From an uncultured Pelagibacteraceae bacterium (lineage in GTDB: Bacteria; Pseudomonadota; Alphaproteobacteria; Pelagibacterales; Pelagibacteraceae): DNA of 64,000 bases. The DNA lies in contig CACEXV010000004.1 in assembly GCA_902563575.1 (NCBI GenBank), forward strand, positions 1-64,000, given 5' to 3'. Positions 26,751-35,781 of this stretch are shown piece after piece. Both the position numbers and the translations under genes were made by a program. The number at the start of each line of letters is the position of its first letter. The first letter of the stretch is position 1. The notes beneath the pieces were generated by a model. That model ran no database searches. It saw only the letters and a program-made list of their open reading frames with translations, and was not told where the DNA came from.

Positions 26751-27650
26751 ATGAGTATTAAAATTGGTGTAGCTCCCATAGCCTGGAGCAACGATGATAT
26801 GCCAGAGCTTGGTGGTGATACTACTTTAGAACAATGCTTGCATGAAGCAAGTAAAGCTGGTTTTAGTGGAATTGAATTTGGTGGAAAATTTCCAAAAGAC
26901 TCTAAATTGCTGATACCAAAATTAAAAAAGGAAAAAATAAATCTTTGCTCAGGTTGGTATGGAGCAAAACTTTTATCTAGATCGGTAAAAGATGAGCTTG
27001 AAGAAATGAAACAGCAACTTCAACTTTTTAAAGATTGTAATGCCCCTTGTATGGTATTTGCTGAAGTGTCAGGCTCAATTCAAGGAGACGCAAATAAACC
27101 TTTATCAAGCAGACCAATTTTATCCAATGAGGACTGGAAAAACTTAATAAATAAAATAAATGAAATTAGTTTAATTATGTCGGATCAGGGTATGCCACTT
27201 GCATACCACCACCATATGGGAACTGTAATCCAGTCTGAGTCTGATACCTATAAACTTATTGAAAACACAAAAGATACTGTAAAATTACTATTAGATACTG
27301 GTCACATGTTATTTGCTGGCGGAGATTATTTAAAAATTACAAAAGATCTTAATGAAAGAATTATACATGTTCATTGCAAAGACATGAGAAAAAAAATTCT
27401 AGAAGCATCAGTAAAAAATGATTATAGTTTTAGAAAAGCTTTTCTGGAAGGAGCATTTACTGTTCCGGGTGATGGTTGTATAGACTATAAACCCTTTCTA
27501 AGTATTTTAAGAGATGTTAATTATAATGGTTGGCTAGTTGTTGAAGCTGAACAAGACCCTGCGAAAGCTAATCCCTATGAGTATTCTAAAAAAGGTTTCG
27601 ATTATTTATATCAGACAGCTAAAGATTGTGGTTTTGAAATTATTAATTAA
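26751..27650 (+). CDS. iolE: myo-inosose-2 dehydratase (IolE)
   Basis: Dehydrates scyllo-inosose to the diketone used by IolD. The 299-residue TIM-barrel (xylose-isomerase-like) protein opens with KIGVAPIAWSNDDMPELGG, a near-exact IolE signature, and shows metal-ligand segments LLLDTGHM, IHVHCKDM and VVEAEQDP in the expected order. It is alone on the plus strand, 57 bases from the divergent dehydrogenase unit; TATACT at 26728-26733 may be its -10. No clear Shine-Dalgarno sequence precedes the ATG. The gene converges with the hypothetical protein downstream, overlapping by four bases. Confidence 0.94.
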   Translation: MSIKIGVAPIAWSNDDMPELGGDTTLEQCLHEASKAGFSGIEFGGKFPKDSKLLIPKLKKEKINLCSGWYGAKLLSRSVKDELEEMKQQLQLFKDCNAPCMVFAEVSGSIQGDANKPLSSRPILSNEDWKNLINKINEISLIMSDQGMPLAYHHHMGTVIQSESDTYKLIENTKDTVKLLLDTGHMLFAGGDYLKITKDLNERIIHVHCKDMRKKILEASVKNDYSFRKAFLEGAFTVPGDGCIDYKPFLSILRDVNYNGWLVVEAEQDPAKANPYEYSKKGFDYLYQTAKDCGFEIIN

Positions 27651-28156
27651 CGATATATTGAAATAAGTTCATTATTACCTGCGGCAACACACGGAGATTT
27701 TATACAAGTCCCTATTATCCATTCAGATCCAGGATCAGACAAAAAATCATTACTAGAGACAAATATTATCCCTTTGTCTGTAGATTGCCCAGCTTTCCCC
27801 TCAGCTTGAATTCTAGGATCAGATGAACTTTGGATTAGTGCACTTTTTATTTTGTAAGGATTTTTCAACTTAATATTTTTGATTAAGTACAAAGTAATCT
27901 TATCAGAGGACCAGTCCTCTAAGCATTTTTCTCCCCAAGCAGTTAACGAATTTTCATCTGATGAACATTTATTAACCTGTTCATTCATAAAATCAACAAC
28001 AGTTTTATGATTAGATTTTATTTGATTAGATTGTTCTACAACTTCAGTCCTGGTGGAAGCTGTCCATATTAACATTGTAACTACATAAACAATTGAACTT
28101 ATTACTAAAAACTCTAATGGACCAAAATTTTTTAATTTTCTTTTTATCTCAATCAC
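27647..28156 (-). CDS. Hypothetical membrane-anchored protein with four cysteines
   Basis: No family recognised. The 169-residue protein has a short basic N-terminus, one hydrophobic segment (about 14-32, from LEFLVISS on), then a soluble part that should lie in the periplasm. It has four cysteines, at about 64, 78, 151 and 156, which could form two disulfides. The N-terminal hydrophobic stretch after a Gly and with a Glu (FGPLEF) faintly recalls pseudopilins, but Glu is not at the canonical fifth position. The gene overlaps the hydroxyacid dehydrogenase stop codon by four bases on the same strand. Confidence 0.6.
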   Translation of the reverse strand: MIEIKRKLKNFGPLEFLVISSIVYVVTMLIWTASTRTEVVEQSNQIKSNHKTVVDFMNEQVNKCSSDENSLTAWGEKCLEDWSSDKITLYLIKNIKLKNPYKIKSALIQSSSDPRIQAEGKAGQSTDKGIIFVSSNDFLSDPGSEWIIGTCIKSPCVAAGNNELISIYR

Positions 28157-29109
28157 AATTTCACCATCATTTCTTTCTGAATTTTATTGTCAAAAAAATC
28201 AATAATATTTTTAATAGTTTCTATTGCCATTCTAGATGTACATTCGTCAGTAAATGTAGCGGAATGTGGGCTAAGAATAATTTTATTATTTTTTAGTAGC
28301 ACACTATCTTTATCAATTGGTTCGTTTACAAATACATCTAGACCAGCTCCAAATATTAATTTGTCTTTAAGGGCTTTATCTAAATCATTTTCATTTATTA
28401 TTCCACCTCTAGCCGTATTAATTAATATTGCTTTTTTTTTCATCTTTTTAATTTTATCATAATTTAATATATTTTTTGTCTCTTTGGTAAGAGGCATGTG
28501 CAATGATAAAATATCACACGATCTTATAGCCTCATCAAAGTTTTCAACTTTTTCACCACCATTTTCTTTAATGACTTTTTTGTCAACGTATGGATCGTAA
28601 ATTTTAACTTTCATTTCAAAATTTAAACATCTTTTTATAAGTGCTTTGCCTATTCTTCCAAAACCAGCGATTAATATTTCTTTATTATATAATTCAATGG
28701 TTTGTATTTTATGTGAATTTTTTTTAAAATTGCCATTCCTTACCTCATTATCATATTCCTTTATAGATTTACTAATTGAGAGTATTAGAGCCAAAACATG
28801 TTCTGCTACAGCAACTGCGTTAGCTTTTGCAGTGATTAATAATCTTATATTATTTTTTTTAATATAATCTAAATCCACATTATCATAACCCACACCATGT
28901 CTTGAAATAACTTTTAATCTTTGGCAGTGCTTAAGTATTTTTGAGTCTAATTTACTTACTCTTAGTGTGCATGCATCAAATTCAGGTAATTTTTTAATTA
29001 AATTTTTTTCAGAAACATCTGTTATAATTTCATATTCGAAATTTGAATTTTTTTTTAATAATTCAACACCGTCATTATGAATCTCTTCAATTATGGCAAT
29101 TTTATACAT
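28153..29109 (-). CDS. D-isomer-specific 2-hydroxyacid dehydrogenase (phosphoglycerate-dehydrogenase-like)
   Basis: NAD-dependent reductase/dehydrogenase of 318 residues. The Rossmann motif GFGRIGKAL starts at 149, and the catalytic residues are Arg234 in NTARGG, Glu263 in VNEP and His282 in SPHSATF. RHGVGYDNVD in the substrate domain is typical of the SerA/hydroxypyruvate reductase group. It lacks the C-terminal ACT domain of full SerA, so the substrate may be a 2-hydroxy acid other than 3-phosphoglycerate. It lies directly downstream of tRNA-Glu on the same strand, with eight bases between. Confidence 0.85.
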   Translation of the reverse strand: MYKIAIIEEIHNDGVELLKKNSNFEYEIITDVSEKNLIKKLPEFDACTLRVSKLDSKILKHCQRLKVISRHGVGYDNVDLDYIKKNNIRLLITAKANAVAVAEHVLALILSISKSIKEYDNEVRNGNFKKNSHKIQTIELYNKEILIAGFGRIGKALIKRCLNFEMKVKIYDPYVDKKVIKENGGEKVENFDEAIRSCDILSLHMPLTKETKNILNYDKIKKMKKKAILINTARGGIINENDLDKALKDKLIFGAGLDVFVNEPIDKDSVLLKNNKIILSPHSATFTDECTSRMAIETIKNIIDFFDNKIQKEMMVKL

Positions 29110-29117
29110 AAACTATT

Positions 29118-29192
29118 TGGCGGTCCCAAGGGGAATCGAACCCCTCTTTCATGGATGAAAACCATGTGTCCTAACCGATAGACGATGGGACC
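29118..29192 (-). tRNA. tRNA-Glu (anticodon TTC)
   Basis: On the minus strand the 75-base cloverleaf starts GGTCCCA and ends TGGGACC-G-CCA with encoded CCA. The anticodon stem CATGG/CCATG encloses TTTTCAT, giving anticodon TTC. The T arm (AGGGG TTCGATT CCCCT) is normal. Its first 22 bases are also the last 22 coding bases of recJ on the same strand, including the recJ stop codon. Confidence 0.98.
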
Positions 29193-30949
29193 ATATTTTT
29201 TGAACTCTTATTAACAGAAATATCATCGATAATAAACTCTACTTTTTTTTCTCCACCCCACTCATTAAGACTTAATTTTCCAGCGATGTTGAAGCTTTTT
29301 TTATGATTTCCTGTCAAATAAGCACTAATTTCAGTATTAATTGAATTAAAGGCAACACATTTTATCATAATACCTTCTTCAGTAATTAAATTTGATTTAA
29401 TATGACTTTCTCCAACAATTTTAGAGTTTAAAGTTTTGACACTATTTATAACAAATTTTGGTTCAGGATTTCCAGGTCCAAAAGGAGATAATAATTGTAT
29501 TTTATTGTAGAAATCAATATTTAATGCTGTCCCAAGAATCTCACTATCTAAAACTAACTTTTTATTTTTTGATGAGTCAGGTTTAATTTTTGAAAATTTT
29601 TTTTTGGAAAAATTTTTAAATATTTCAATTTTACTTTCATCTATCGTAAAGCCACCCGCCATTTTATGCCCACCTCCTTTAACAATTATTTTTTCGTTAA
29701 GCGCAGATAAAATCAATGATCCAATATCAAAACCAAAAATTGATCTTGCTGAAGCTTTTCCCACGCCATCTTTGATTGATATTAATATAGTCGGTTTATT
29801 ATATTTATCCTTAAGTCTAGAAGCAACTATACCTATTATACCCTCATGCCAATTAACTCCGCTCAACACTAATATAGGATCGTTCAATGACTTTTCAGAT
29901 TCGGTCAACACTTTTGCTAACAATTCTTTTTCCATCAATTGTCTTTCTTTATTAAATTGATCGAGCTCCAAAGCTATTTGAAAAGTTTCCTTAGGGCTTG
30001 GATTTAATAAAAGATTCACACCATGACTACTTTTTCCAACTCGTCCACCAGCATTAATTCTGGGTCCCAATTGATATCCAATATGATAAGTTGTTGTTGT
30101 GTTTTCAATTTTTGAAATATTTATTAAATTTTTAATACCCAAGTTATTTTTTTTATTTAGAATTTTTAACCCTTGTTTAACAAAAACTCTGTTTAATCCT
30201 ACCAGTGGCACGACATCACAAATTGTGCCTAGCGATACAAGATCCAACAATTGTAATAAATCTGGTTCCTTAATATTATCAAAATAATTAATTTCTCTTA
30301 AATGTTTATTTAGAGCTATTAAAAATAAGAAAGTAACTCCTGACGCGCAAAGATATTTTAAATCAGACTCATCATCTAATCTATTTGGGTTTATAATGGA
30401 ATGGGCGTCTGGAAGTTTAATTTCACATTGATGATGATCTAGAACAATGACATCAATACCTTTTTTTTTAGCAAAACTAATTGGCTCATAAGATAAAGTA
30501 CCGCAATCGACAGTGAATATTAAATCAACTTTTTTTTTAATTAATTTTTCAAAACCTTTTATAGAAGGCCCATAACCCTCTAATTTCCTATTTGGAATAT
30601 AAATTTCATATTGTCGATTTATACAATTAAAATAACTAGCTAAAAGTGCTGCTGATGAAGCACCATCAACATCATAATCGCCAAATATTCCCAATCTTTT
30701 ATTTTTTTTAATAAGACCCACTGTTTTTAAAACAGATTTATCCATATCTTTGAGAATATTGGGATTTGGCAATGTGTTTTTTAACTGTGGATTAATGAAA
30801 TTACTAAGTTCATTTAATTCAATATTTCTCTGAGAAATTAACTTTGCTGAAATTTCATCCAAGTTGAATGTTTCTTTGATTTTTCTTACCTTGTCGGTAT
30901 CTGAATTTTTATAAATCCATTTTTTTCCTGTAACAGAAAGTACATCCAT
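29171..30949 (-). CDS. recJ: Single-stranded-DNA-specific exonuclease RecJ
   Basis: 5'-3' exonuclease for recombination and mismatch repair. The 592-residue protein has the DHH phosphoesterase motifs GDYDVDGASS (90-99), the TVDCG aspartate, DHH at 171-173, and GPRINAGGRVGKSSHG, then the DHHA1 part with GGGHKMAGGF and a C-terminal OB-like domain. The last residues, VPSSIG plus the stop codon, are encoded by the first 22 bases of tRNA-Glu. The gene starts on the base after the glpX stop codon. Confidence 0.96.
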   Translation of the reverse strand: MDVLSVTGKKWIYKNSDTDKVRKIKETFNLDEISAKLISQRNIELNELSNFINPQLKNTLPNPNILKDMDKSVLKTVGLIKKNKRLGIFGDYDVDGASSAALLASYFNCINRQYEIYIPNRKLEGYGPSIKGFEKLIKKKVDLIFTVDCGTLSYEPISFAKKKGIDVIVLDHHQCEIKLPDAHSIINPNRLDDESDLKYLCASGVTFLFLIALNKHLREINYFDNIKEPDLLQLLDLVSLGTICDVVPLVGLNRVFVKQGLKILNKKNNLGIKNLINISKIENTTTTYHIGYQLGPRINAGGRVGKSSHGVNLLLNPSPKETFQIALELDQFNKERQLMEKELLAKVLTESEKSLNDPILVLSGVNWHEGIIGIVASRLKDKYNKPTILISIKDGVGKASARSIFGFDIGSLILSALNEKIIVKGGGHKMAGGFTIDESKIEIFKNFSKKKFSKIKPDSSKNKKLVLDSEILGTALNIDFYNKIQLLSPFGPGNPEPKFVINSVKTLNSKIVGESHIKSNLITEEGIMIKCVAFNSINTEISAYLTGNHKKSFNIAGKLSLNEWGGEKKVEFIIDDISVNKSSKNMVPSSIG

Positions 30950-31891
30950 CTAAATATTATATGTATTTTTTGTTTTTTTGATAATTTTATTATCTTTATG
31001 CATGATCAAAGAGGATACATAATATTCTTTATCAACAACTTTTACGCCATCAAGCATGTCACCTTTAGTGATAGCACTGGCACAAAAAATTACATCTCCT
31101 TTTATCATATCTTCTAACTCGTATTTCTTTTTAATATCTTCAACTCCCATTTTCTTGGCTCTATCGATTTGATTAGTCTCTAAAACTAATCTTGTTTGAA
31201 TTTGACCTCCTAAACAACACAGAGCTGCAGCAGATAAAACTCCTTCTGGGGCACCGCCTATTCCCATATAAATATCAATTGGTGAATTATCATCAGCAAC
31301 CGAAACTGCACCAGAAACATCTCCATCAGAAATAAATCTAATTTTTACTTTCATTTTTTCTAACTCTTCAATTATTTTATCATGTCTTGGCCTTTTTAAA
31401 ACGCAGGCAATTAATTTACTAGGTTCAGTTTGTTTGGCATCAGCGAGATTTTGGATATTTTTTTTTACGGAGAAATCCAAATCTACTAGTTTTGATGGTA
31501 GATTTTTTCCTATTGCAATTTTTTCCATGTAAGTATCTGGAGCGGAAAACATGTTTCCCTTTTCTGTAACGGCTAGAACTGAAAATGAATTTGGTAAATT
31601 CTTAGCTACGAAGTTTGTGCACTCTAAAGGATCGACAGCAATATCTAAATTCTGTCCGTTTCCACTTCCTAGCTCTTCTCCAATATAGAGCATAGGTGCT
31701 TCATCCATTTCACCTTCACCTATTACAATTTTTCCTCTCATTTCAATTTTATTTAATTCTTTTCTCATAAAATTGACTGCACTTTGATCTGCAGCAATTT
31801 TATCATTTTTGCCAATGAATTTAGAAGCACCTATAGCACCCATTTCAACTGATTTACGAAACATGTTCAAATATTTAGAGTCAATTGACAT
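30950..31891 (-). CDS. glpX: Fructose-1,6-bisphosphatase, class II (GlpX)
   Basis: Gluconeogenic phosphatase. The 313-residue protein has the class II motifs KIVIGEGEMDEAPM near residue 54 and IAVDPLECTNF near 84 (metal- and phosphate-binding), GDVSGA near 190 and GIGGAPEGV near 211. Alphaproteobacteria often carry glpX right after hom, as here (hom ends five bases upstream), and recJ follows directly, so hom-glpX-recJ form one transcription unit. Confidence 0.95.
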   Translation of the reverse strand: MSIDSKYLNMFRKSVEMGAIGASKFIGKNDKIAADQSAVNFMRKELNKIEMRGKIVIGEGEMDEAPMLYIGEELGSGNGQNLDIAVDPLECTNFVAKNLPNSFSVLAVTEKGNMFSAPDTYMEKIAIGKNLPSKLVDLDFSVKKNIQNLADAKQTEPSKLIACVLKRPRHDKIIEELEKMKVKIRFISDGDVSGAVSVADDNSPIDIYMGIGGAPEGVLSAAALCCLGGQIQTRLVLETNQIDRAKKMGVEDIKKKYELEDMIKGDVIFCASAITKGDMLDGVKVVDKEYYVSSLIMHKDNKIIKKTKNTYNI

Positions 31892-31896
31892 TATCT

Positions 31897-33186
31897 TTAA
31901 ATGTATTCTATTCGAATAAATTTTGGTTTTTTTATCACAAATTTTTTTCTTGCCAAAATATTTATGGTTTTGGACAGTAAATTGTCTTTTGAATTGTGAG
32001 TTATAATAATAATTCTAGAATTTTTCTTAGAATTATAAGGTGATTGAATTATTCTCTTTATTGAAACTTTATTTTCGGAAAAAACTTTTGTGACATTAGT
32101 TAGAACTCCAGATATATCTTTAACTTCTAAACGAATATAAGCAGAATAACTTCGTAAATTTATATCAGAAGTTTTAAATTTTTTTCTCTCTTTTTTGGAA
32201 ATTGAAAAAGGATATTTAATATTTCCTCTTAAAATTGAGGAAATATCTGACACTAGCGCTGATGTGGTTGCTTCAGGCCCCGCTCCCTCTCCTTGTATAA
32301 CGCTTTGACCTACAGGCTTAGCTTCTATTACCACAGCATTTAAAACACCATTTATATTAGATAAATAGGATCCTTTTTTTATCAAAGCCGGATGAACACG
32401 CTGGCAGATTCTTTCTTTAAATATATCTGATATTCCTAATAGTTTTATATTGTAGCCTAGTTGATCTGCATTAATTATATCTTCTTTATCTATATTGCTT
32501 ATACCCTCTACATGAATATTTTTATTTATAAATGAATTAAAGCAAAGTGATGTTAATATCTTTAATTTAGATGCCACATCCTCTCCATTTAAATCTGATT
32601 TTGGATTATTTTCTGCATAACCTAGTTTCTTAGCGTTGATTAAAGAGTCTTTAAAATCCATTTTTTCTCTTTGCATTGATGATAAAATATAGTTTGATGT
32701 CCCATTCATTATTCCATAAATTTTTTGTATTTTATTTGCTATTAACCCCTCTTTTATGGACCTGACTATTGGTAAACCTCCGCAAACAGCAGCTTCATAT
32801 TCAAGATTTACTCCTTTTTTTTCTGCTATTTCAGATAATTGATCACCATATTTAGCGATTAGTGCTTTGTTTGCTGTAACAACATGTTTTCCATTACGAA
32901 GTGACTCGAAAACTAATTTTTTTGCTACGCCCTCCGAACCTCCAATCAATTCAACTACTAAATCTATATTTGTATTATTTATTATCTCTTTATAATCTTT
33001 TGCCCATAATTTTTTTTTAATTTTTATTCCTCTCTTTTTATTTCTATTCCGAGCACATACCTTCAGAACATTTGGTATAGCCATATTTTTCTTAATTAAT
33101 TGATTTTTGTTTTGAATTAGATATTTCAATAAATACGACCCTATAGTTCCTAAACCTACTAACGCTATGTTCATTTTCTTTTTCAT
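31897..33186 (-). CDS. hom: Homoserine dehydrogenase
   Basis: Reduces aspartate-semialdehyde to homoserine for threonine and methionine synthesis. The 429-residue protein has the NAD(P) motif VGLGTIGSYL near residue 10, ELIGG near 79, TANKALIA near 106, YEAAVCGGLPI with the conserved active-site region near 133, and LNGTSNYI-like MNGTSNYIL near 163. Its last 80 residues form an ACT regulatory domain (IRLEVKDISGVLTNVTKVF), indicating feedback control by threonine. Confidence 0.95.
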   Translation of the reverse strand: MKKKMNIALVGLGTIGSYLLKYLIQNKNQLIKKNMAIPNVLKVCARNRNKKRGIKIKKKLWAKDYKEIINNTNIDLVVELIGGSEGVAKKLVFESLRNGKHVVTANKALIAKYGDQLSEIAEKKGVNLEYEAAVCGGLPIVRSIKEGLIANKIQKIYGIMNGTSNYILSSMQREKMDFKDSLINAKKLGYAENNPKSDLNGEDVASKLKILTSLCFNSFINKNIHVEGISNIDKEDIINADQLGYNIKLLGISDIFKERICQRVHPALIKKGSYLSNINGVLNAVVIEAKPVGQSVIQGEGAGPEATTSALVSDISSILRGNIKYPFSISKKERKKFKTSDINLRSYSAYIRLEVKDISGVLTNVTKVFSENKVSIKRIIQSPYNSKKNSRIIIITHNSKDNLLSKTINILARKKFVIKKPKFIRIEYI

Positions 33187-33190
33187 CGAA

Positions 33191-33751
33191 TTACCTTGTT
33201 ATATCAGGAAATTTTTTTTTTTTACTTAAATTAGTCAAATATTTTGCAATCTCATTTATGTCACATTTTTCTAAATTTCTACAAATTTCTTCTAGTCTTG
33301 CAGTTGATTGTATTTTTTTTTCTATTGATTGAATATCTTTTTTAAAAGCTGCAGACTCATTATCTTTTTTTTTATTTAAAATTACCTTTTTATCTTTTTG
33401 CTTATTTTTCTCTGTTAATTTCGCTATTTTAGTTTTTTCCTTTATTTCTCTCTTTTTTGCAATTATCTCTTCTTTAGTTAATTCTTTTATTTCTTTATCT
33501 AATATTGTTTTTTCACTAATTTTTATTACTGGATTATTTCTATATTTTCCGCTGTTTAACCTTACTAAATCGTATATCTTTTCTTTTTTTTCTTTTTGTC
33601 TTAAGATTTTAACTTCAATAGACAGATTTTCTTGAAAATATAAATCAGCTTCTTTCTTGTTAATGCACTCGTGATCCCCACAAATTAGAACACTTTTGCT
33701 AGATGCACATCCTAATAAAAATAATAAAAGAAAGAGGTATATTTTTTTCAT
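33191..33751 (-). CDS. Hypothetical lipoprotein with lysine-rich coiled-coil part
   Basis: No known family. The 186-residue protein has a lipoprotein signal peptide ending in FLLGC with lipid-modified Cys at about 15, then a small domain with two cysteines (ICGDHECINKKEADLYF), then a long Lys/Glu-rich stretch from about 80 to 140 predicted to be helical or disordered, and a C-terminal part with two more cysteines. It overlaps the argC stop by four bases (ATGA) and precedes hom by four bases, so it is fixed within this operon. Function unknown. Confidence 0.65.
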   Translation of the reverse strand: MKKIYLFLLLFLLGCASSKSVLICGDHECINKKEADLYFQENLSIEVKILRQKEKKEKIYDLVRLNSGKYRNNPVIKISEKTILDKEIKELTKEEIIAKKREIKEKTKIAKLTEKNKQKDKKVILNKKKDNESAAFKKDIQSIEKKIQSTARLEEICRNLEKCDINEIAKYLTNLSKKKKFPDITR

Positions 33752-34782
33752 TTAAGTCCTTCGTTTTCTTTGTAGTTATAAATAAGATTCATATTTTGTA
33801 TCGCTTGTCCAGAAGCTCCTTTTACCAGGTTATCTATACAGGAGATAATCATTGCTTTATCTTTATGTCTTGTTTCACAAATTGATATTTCACATTTATT
33901 GCTATTTAACACGTTGCCTGATCCTATTTCTTTATTGAGTGAATTTATTTTAACAAATTTTGAAGTTTTGTATTTTCTCTTCATAAAATATAAGATTTTC
34001 TTAGCAGTAATCCCCTTTCTTAATTTAATATATATATTAGATGTAATGCCTCTATATGTTGGTATCAGATGAGGATTAAATGTATATTTAATATTACTAC
34101 CAGCTCTTTTTTTAATTTCTTGATCTAATTCAGCCATATGCCTATGCTCTTTTACACTGTATGAAAATATTGAACTATCTAAGTTTTTATGTGTAAATCT
34201 GAGCTTATAATTTTTACCAGCACCAGAGAAACCAGACTTCGAGTCAATGATTATCTCGTCTTTCTTAATTAATTTTTTTTGTAATAACGGAACTAGTGGT
34301 ATTTGAATGGAGGTTGGATAGCAACCTGGATTTGCTATTATTCTATAATTTTGTATTTTTTTTTGAACAAATTCTGAAACAGAATAAATTGAATATTTAA
34401 TAAGATCTTTAGCTGAATGATTTCTCTTATACCATCTTTTGTAATTTTCAGGTTTTGTAACTCTAAAATCTGCTGAAAGATCTATAAATTTCAAATGTTT
34501 AAACTTATAGAATAATTTTTTAACTAATTTTTGTCCTTCTCCATTTGGCAATGATAAAAATATTAAATCTATTTTATTCCATTCAACTTTTTTAATATCG
34601 GAAATTATTGGAAGTTTTTTTTTCAGTCTTTTGTCAAATCTACTAATTCTAGAACCTAAATTCTTTGTTGCGCAAAGATTTAATATTCTTACCCTTGGGT
34701 GGTGAGACAACAGATAAACTAAATCCAATCCCACGTAGCCAGTTGCGCCAATAACAGCAACTTTTATTTTATTTCCATTCAT
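33748..34782 (-). CDS. argC: N-acetyl-gamma-glutamyl-phosphate reductase
   Basis: Third step of arginine synthesis. The 344-residue protein has VAVIGATGYVG at the N-terminus (NADP loop), DLSADFR near 119, and NPGCYPTS with catalytic Cys near residue 150, then HRHMAELDQ-type His and the C-terminal GASGQAIQNMN signature, all typical of the larger type-1 ArgC. The rplM-rpsI-argC order is common in alphaproteobacteria. Confidence 0.95.
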   Translation of the reverse strand: MNGNKIKVAVIGATGYVGLDLVYLLSHHPRVRILNLCATKNLGSRISRFDKRLKKKLPIISDIKKVEWNKIDLIFLSLPNGEGQKLVKKLFYKFKHLKFIDLSADFRVTKPENYKRWYKRNHSAKDLIKYSIYSVSEFVQKKIQNYRIIANPGCYPTSIQIPLVPLLQKKLIKKDEIIIDSKSGFSGAGKNYKLRFTHKNLDSSIFSYSVKEHRHMAELDQEIKKRAGSNIKYTFNPHLIPTYRGITSNIYIKLRKGITAKKILYFMKRKYKTSKFVKINSLNKEIGSGNVLNSNKCEISICETRHKDKAMIISCIDNLVKGASGQAIQNMNLIYNYKENEGLK

Positions 34783-34826
34783 AAGAGTCTTATATCACTC
34801 CAACAAAGAATATTAAATTAAATGTA

Positions 34827-35276
34827 TTACCTTTTAGAAAATTGGAAGCTTCTTCGAGCTTTTCTGTGTCCGTATTTTTTTCTTTCAACTACTCTTGAGT
34901 CTCTGGTTGTAAGTTTCTCTTTTTTTAATACTTTTTTGTGGTTTTCGTCAAAACCAATTAATGCTTTAGCCATACCCAAAATTATCGCTCCTGCTTGACC
35001 TGAAAGGCCACCTCCTTTTACAGAGCACTTAACATCATAATTTGCAGACACATTGCAAACATCCAGTGGTCGTGTAACAATTATTTGATGAACTGGTCTT
35101 TTAAAGTATTCGTCTATTTTAAGTCCATTTACATATATTTTTCCCGACCCTTTTTTAATCCATACTTTAGCGATTGATCTTTTTCTCCTGCCAGTAGCGT
35201 ATTTGCTATCTTTAAAATCGAGTTTAACTTTTCTAGTTAAATTTGATTTAGAGGTTTCTAAACTTGCTGATGACAT
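34827..35276 (-). CDS. rpsI: 30S ribosomal protein uS9
   Basis: The 149-residue protein carries the S9 signature YATGRRKRSIAKVW and GGGLSGQAGAI in the middle, and ends with the diagnostic RDSRVVERKKYGHRKARRSFQFSKR tail (key end residues SFQFSKR). It overlaps the rplM stop codon by one base, and both form the standard L13-S9 pair. An N-terminal extension of about 20 residues precedes the core. Confidence 0.98.
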   Translation of the reverse strand: MSSASLETSKSNLTRKVKLDFKDSKYATGRRKRSIAKVWIKKGSGKIYVNGLKIDEYFKRPVHQIIVTRPLDVCNVSANYDVKCSVKGGGLSGQAGAIILGMAKALIGFDENHKKVLKKEKLTTRDSRVVERKKYGHRKARRSFQFSKR

Positions 35277-35737
35277 TATATTTTAATGCTATTTTTAGTA
35301 TTTAATTTAGAAAAATTAATTTCTTTTGGTTTTTGAACTTCGTGTGGATGTTTGTCACCACTATAAATTTTAAGCTTCCCAAGTTGTTTTTTTGCTAAGG
35401 GACCACCTGGCAGCATTCTTCTTACAGCTAATTTTAAAATTTCTTGAGATTTATTTTTTAATTTTAATTTAATCGGTGTAAATTCTTTTATGCCCCCAGG
35501 GTGGCCAGTATGTTTATAATATTTTTTTTCATTAAATTTTTTGCCAGTCATTTTCATTTTTTCAATATTAGTAACTATTACAAAATCACCATTATCAATT
35601 TGAGGATTAAAAGTTGCTTTATTTTTTCCTCTAAGAACTTTAGAAATATATGCAGCTAATCTTCCAACAATCGCGTTCTCAGCATTTATTAAATACCAGT
35701 TGTTTTTTAAGTCTTTCTTTTTAGTAAAAGGTGTCAT
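35276..35737 (-). CDS. rplM: 50S ribosomal protein uL13
   Basis: The 153-residue protein has the L13 features WYLINAENAIVGRLA near residue 14, KHTGHPGGIKE near 76, and AVRRMLPGGPLAKKQLGKLKIY near 104 (given here as RRMLPGG and KLKIYSG). First gene of the S9-L13 operon, with a 44-base spacer to ctaA. Confidence 0.98.
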   Translation of the reverse strand: MTPFTKKKDLKNNWYLINAENAIVGRLAAYISKVLRGKNKATFNPQIDNGDFVIVTNIEKMKMTGKKFNEKKYYKHTGHPGGIKEFTPIKLKLKNKSQEILKLAVRRMLPGGPLAKKQLGKLKIYSGDKHPHEVQKPKEINFSKLNTKNSIKI

Positions 35738-35781
35738 TTTAATAATCGGGATAATTACTATAATTTTTTACAAAGTCAAAC

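Noticed and set aside
27647..28156. Type IV pilin or pseudopilin
   Set aside because: The hydrophobic N-terminal helix is pilin-like, but the Glu is not at position +5 after the Gly, and no pilus genes are nearby.
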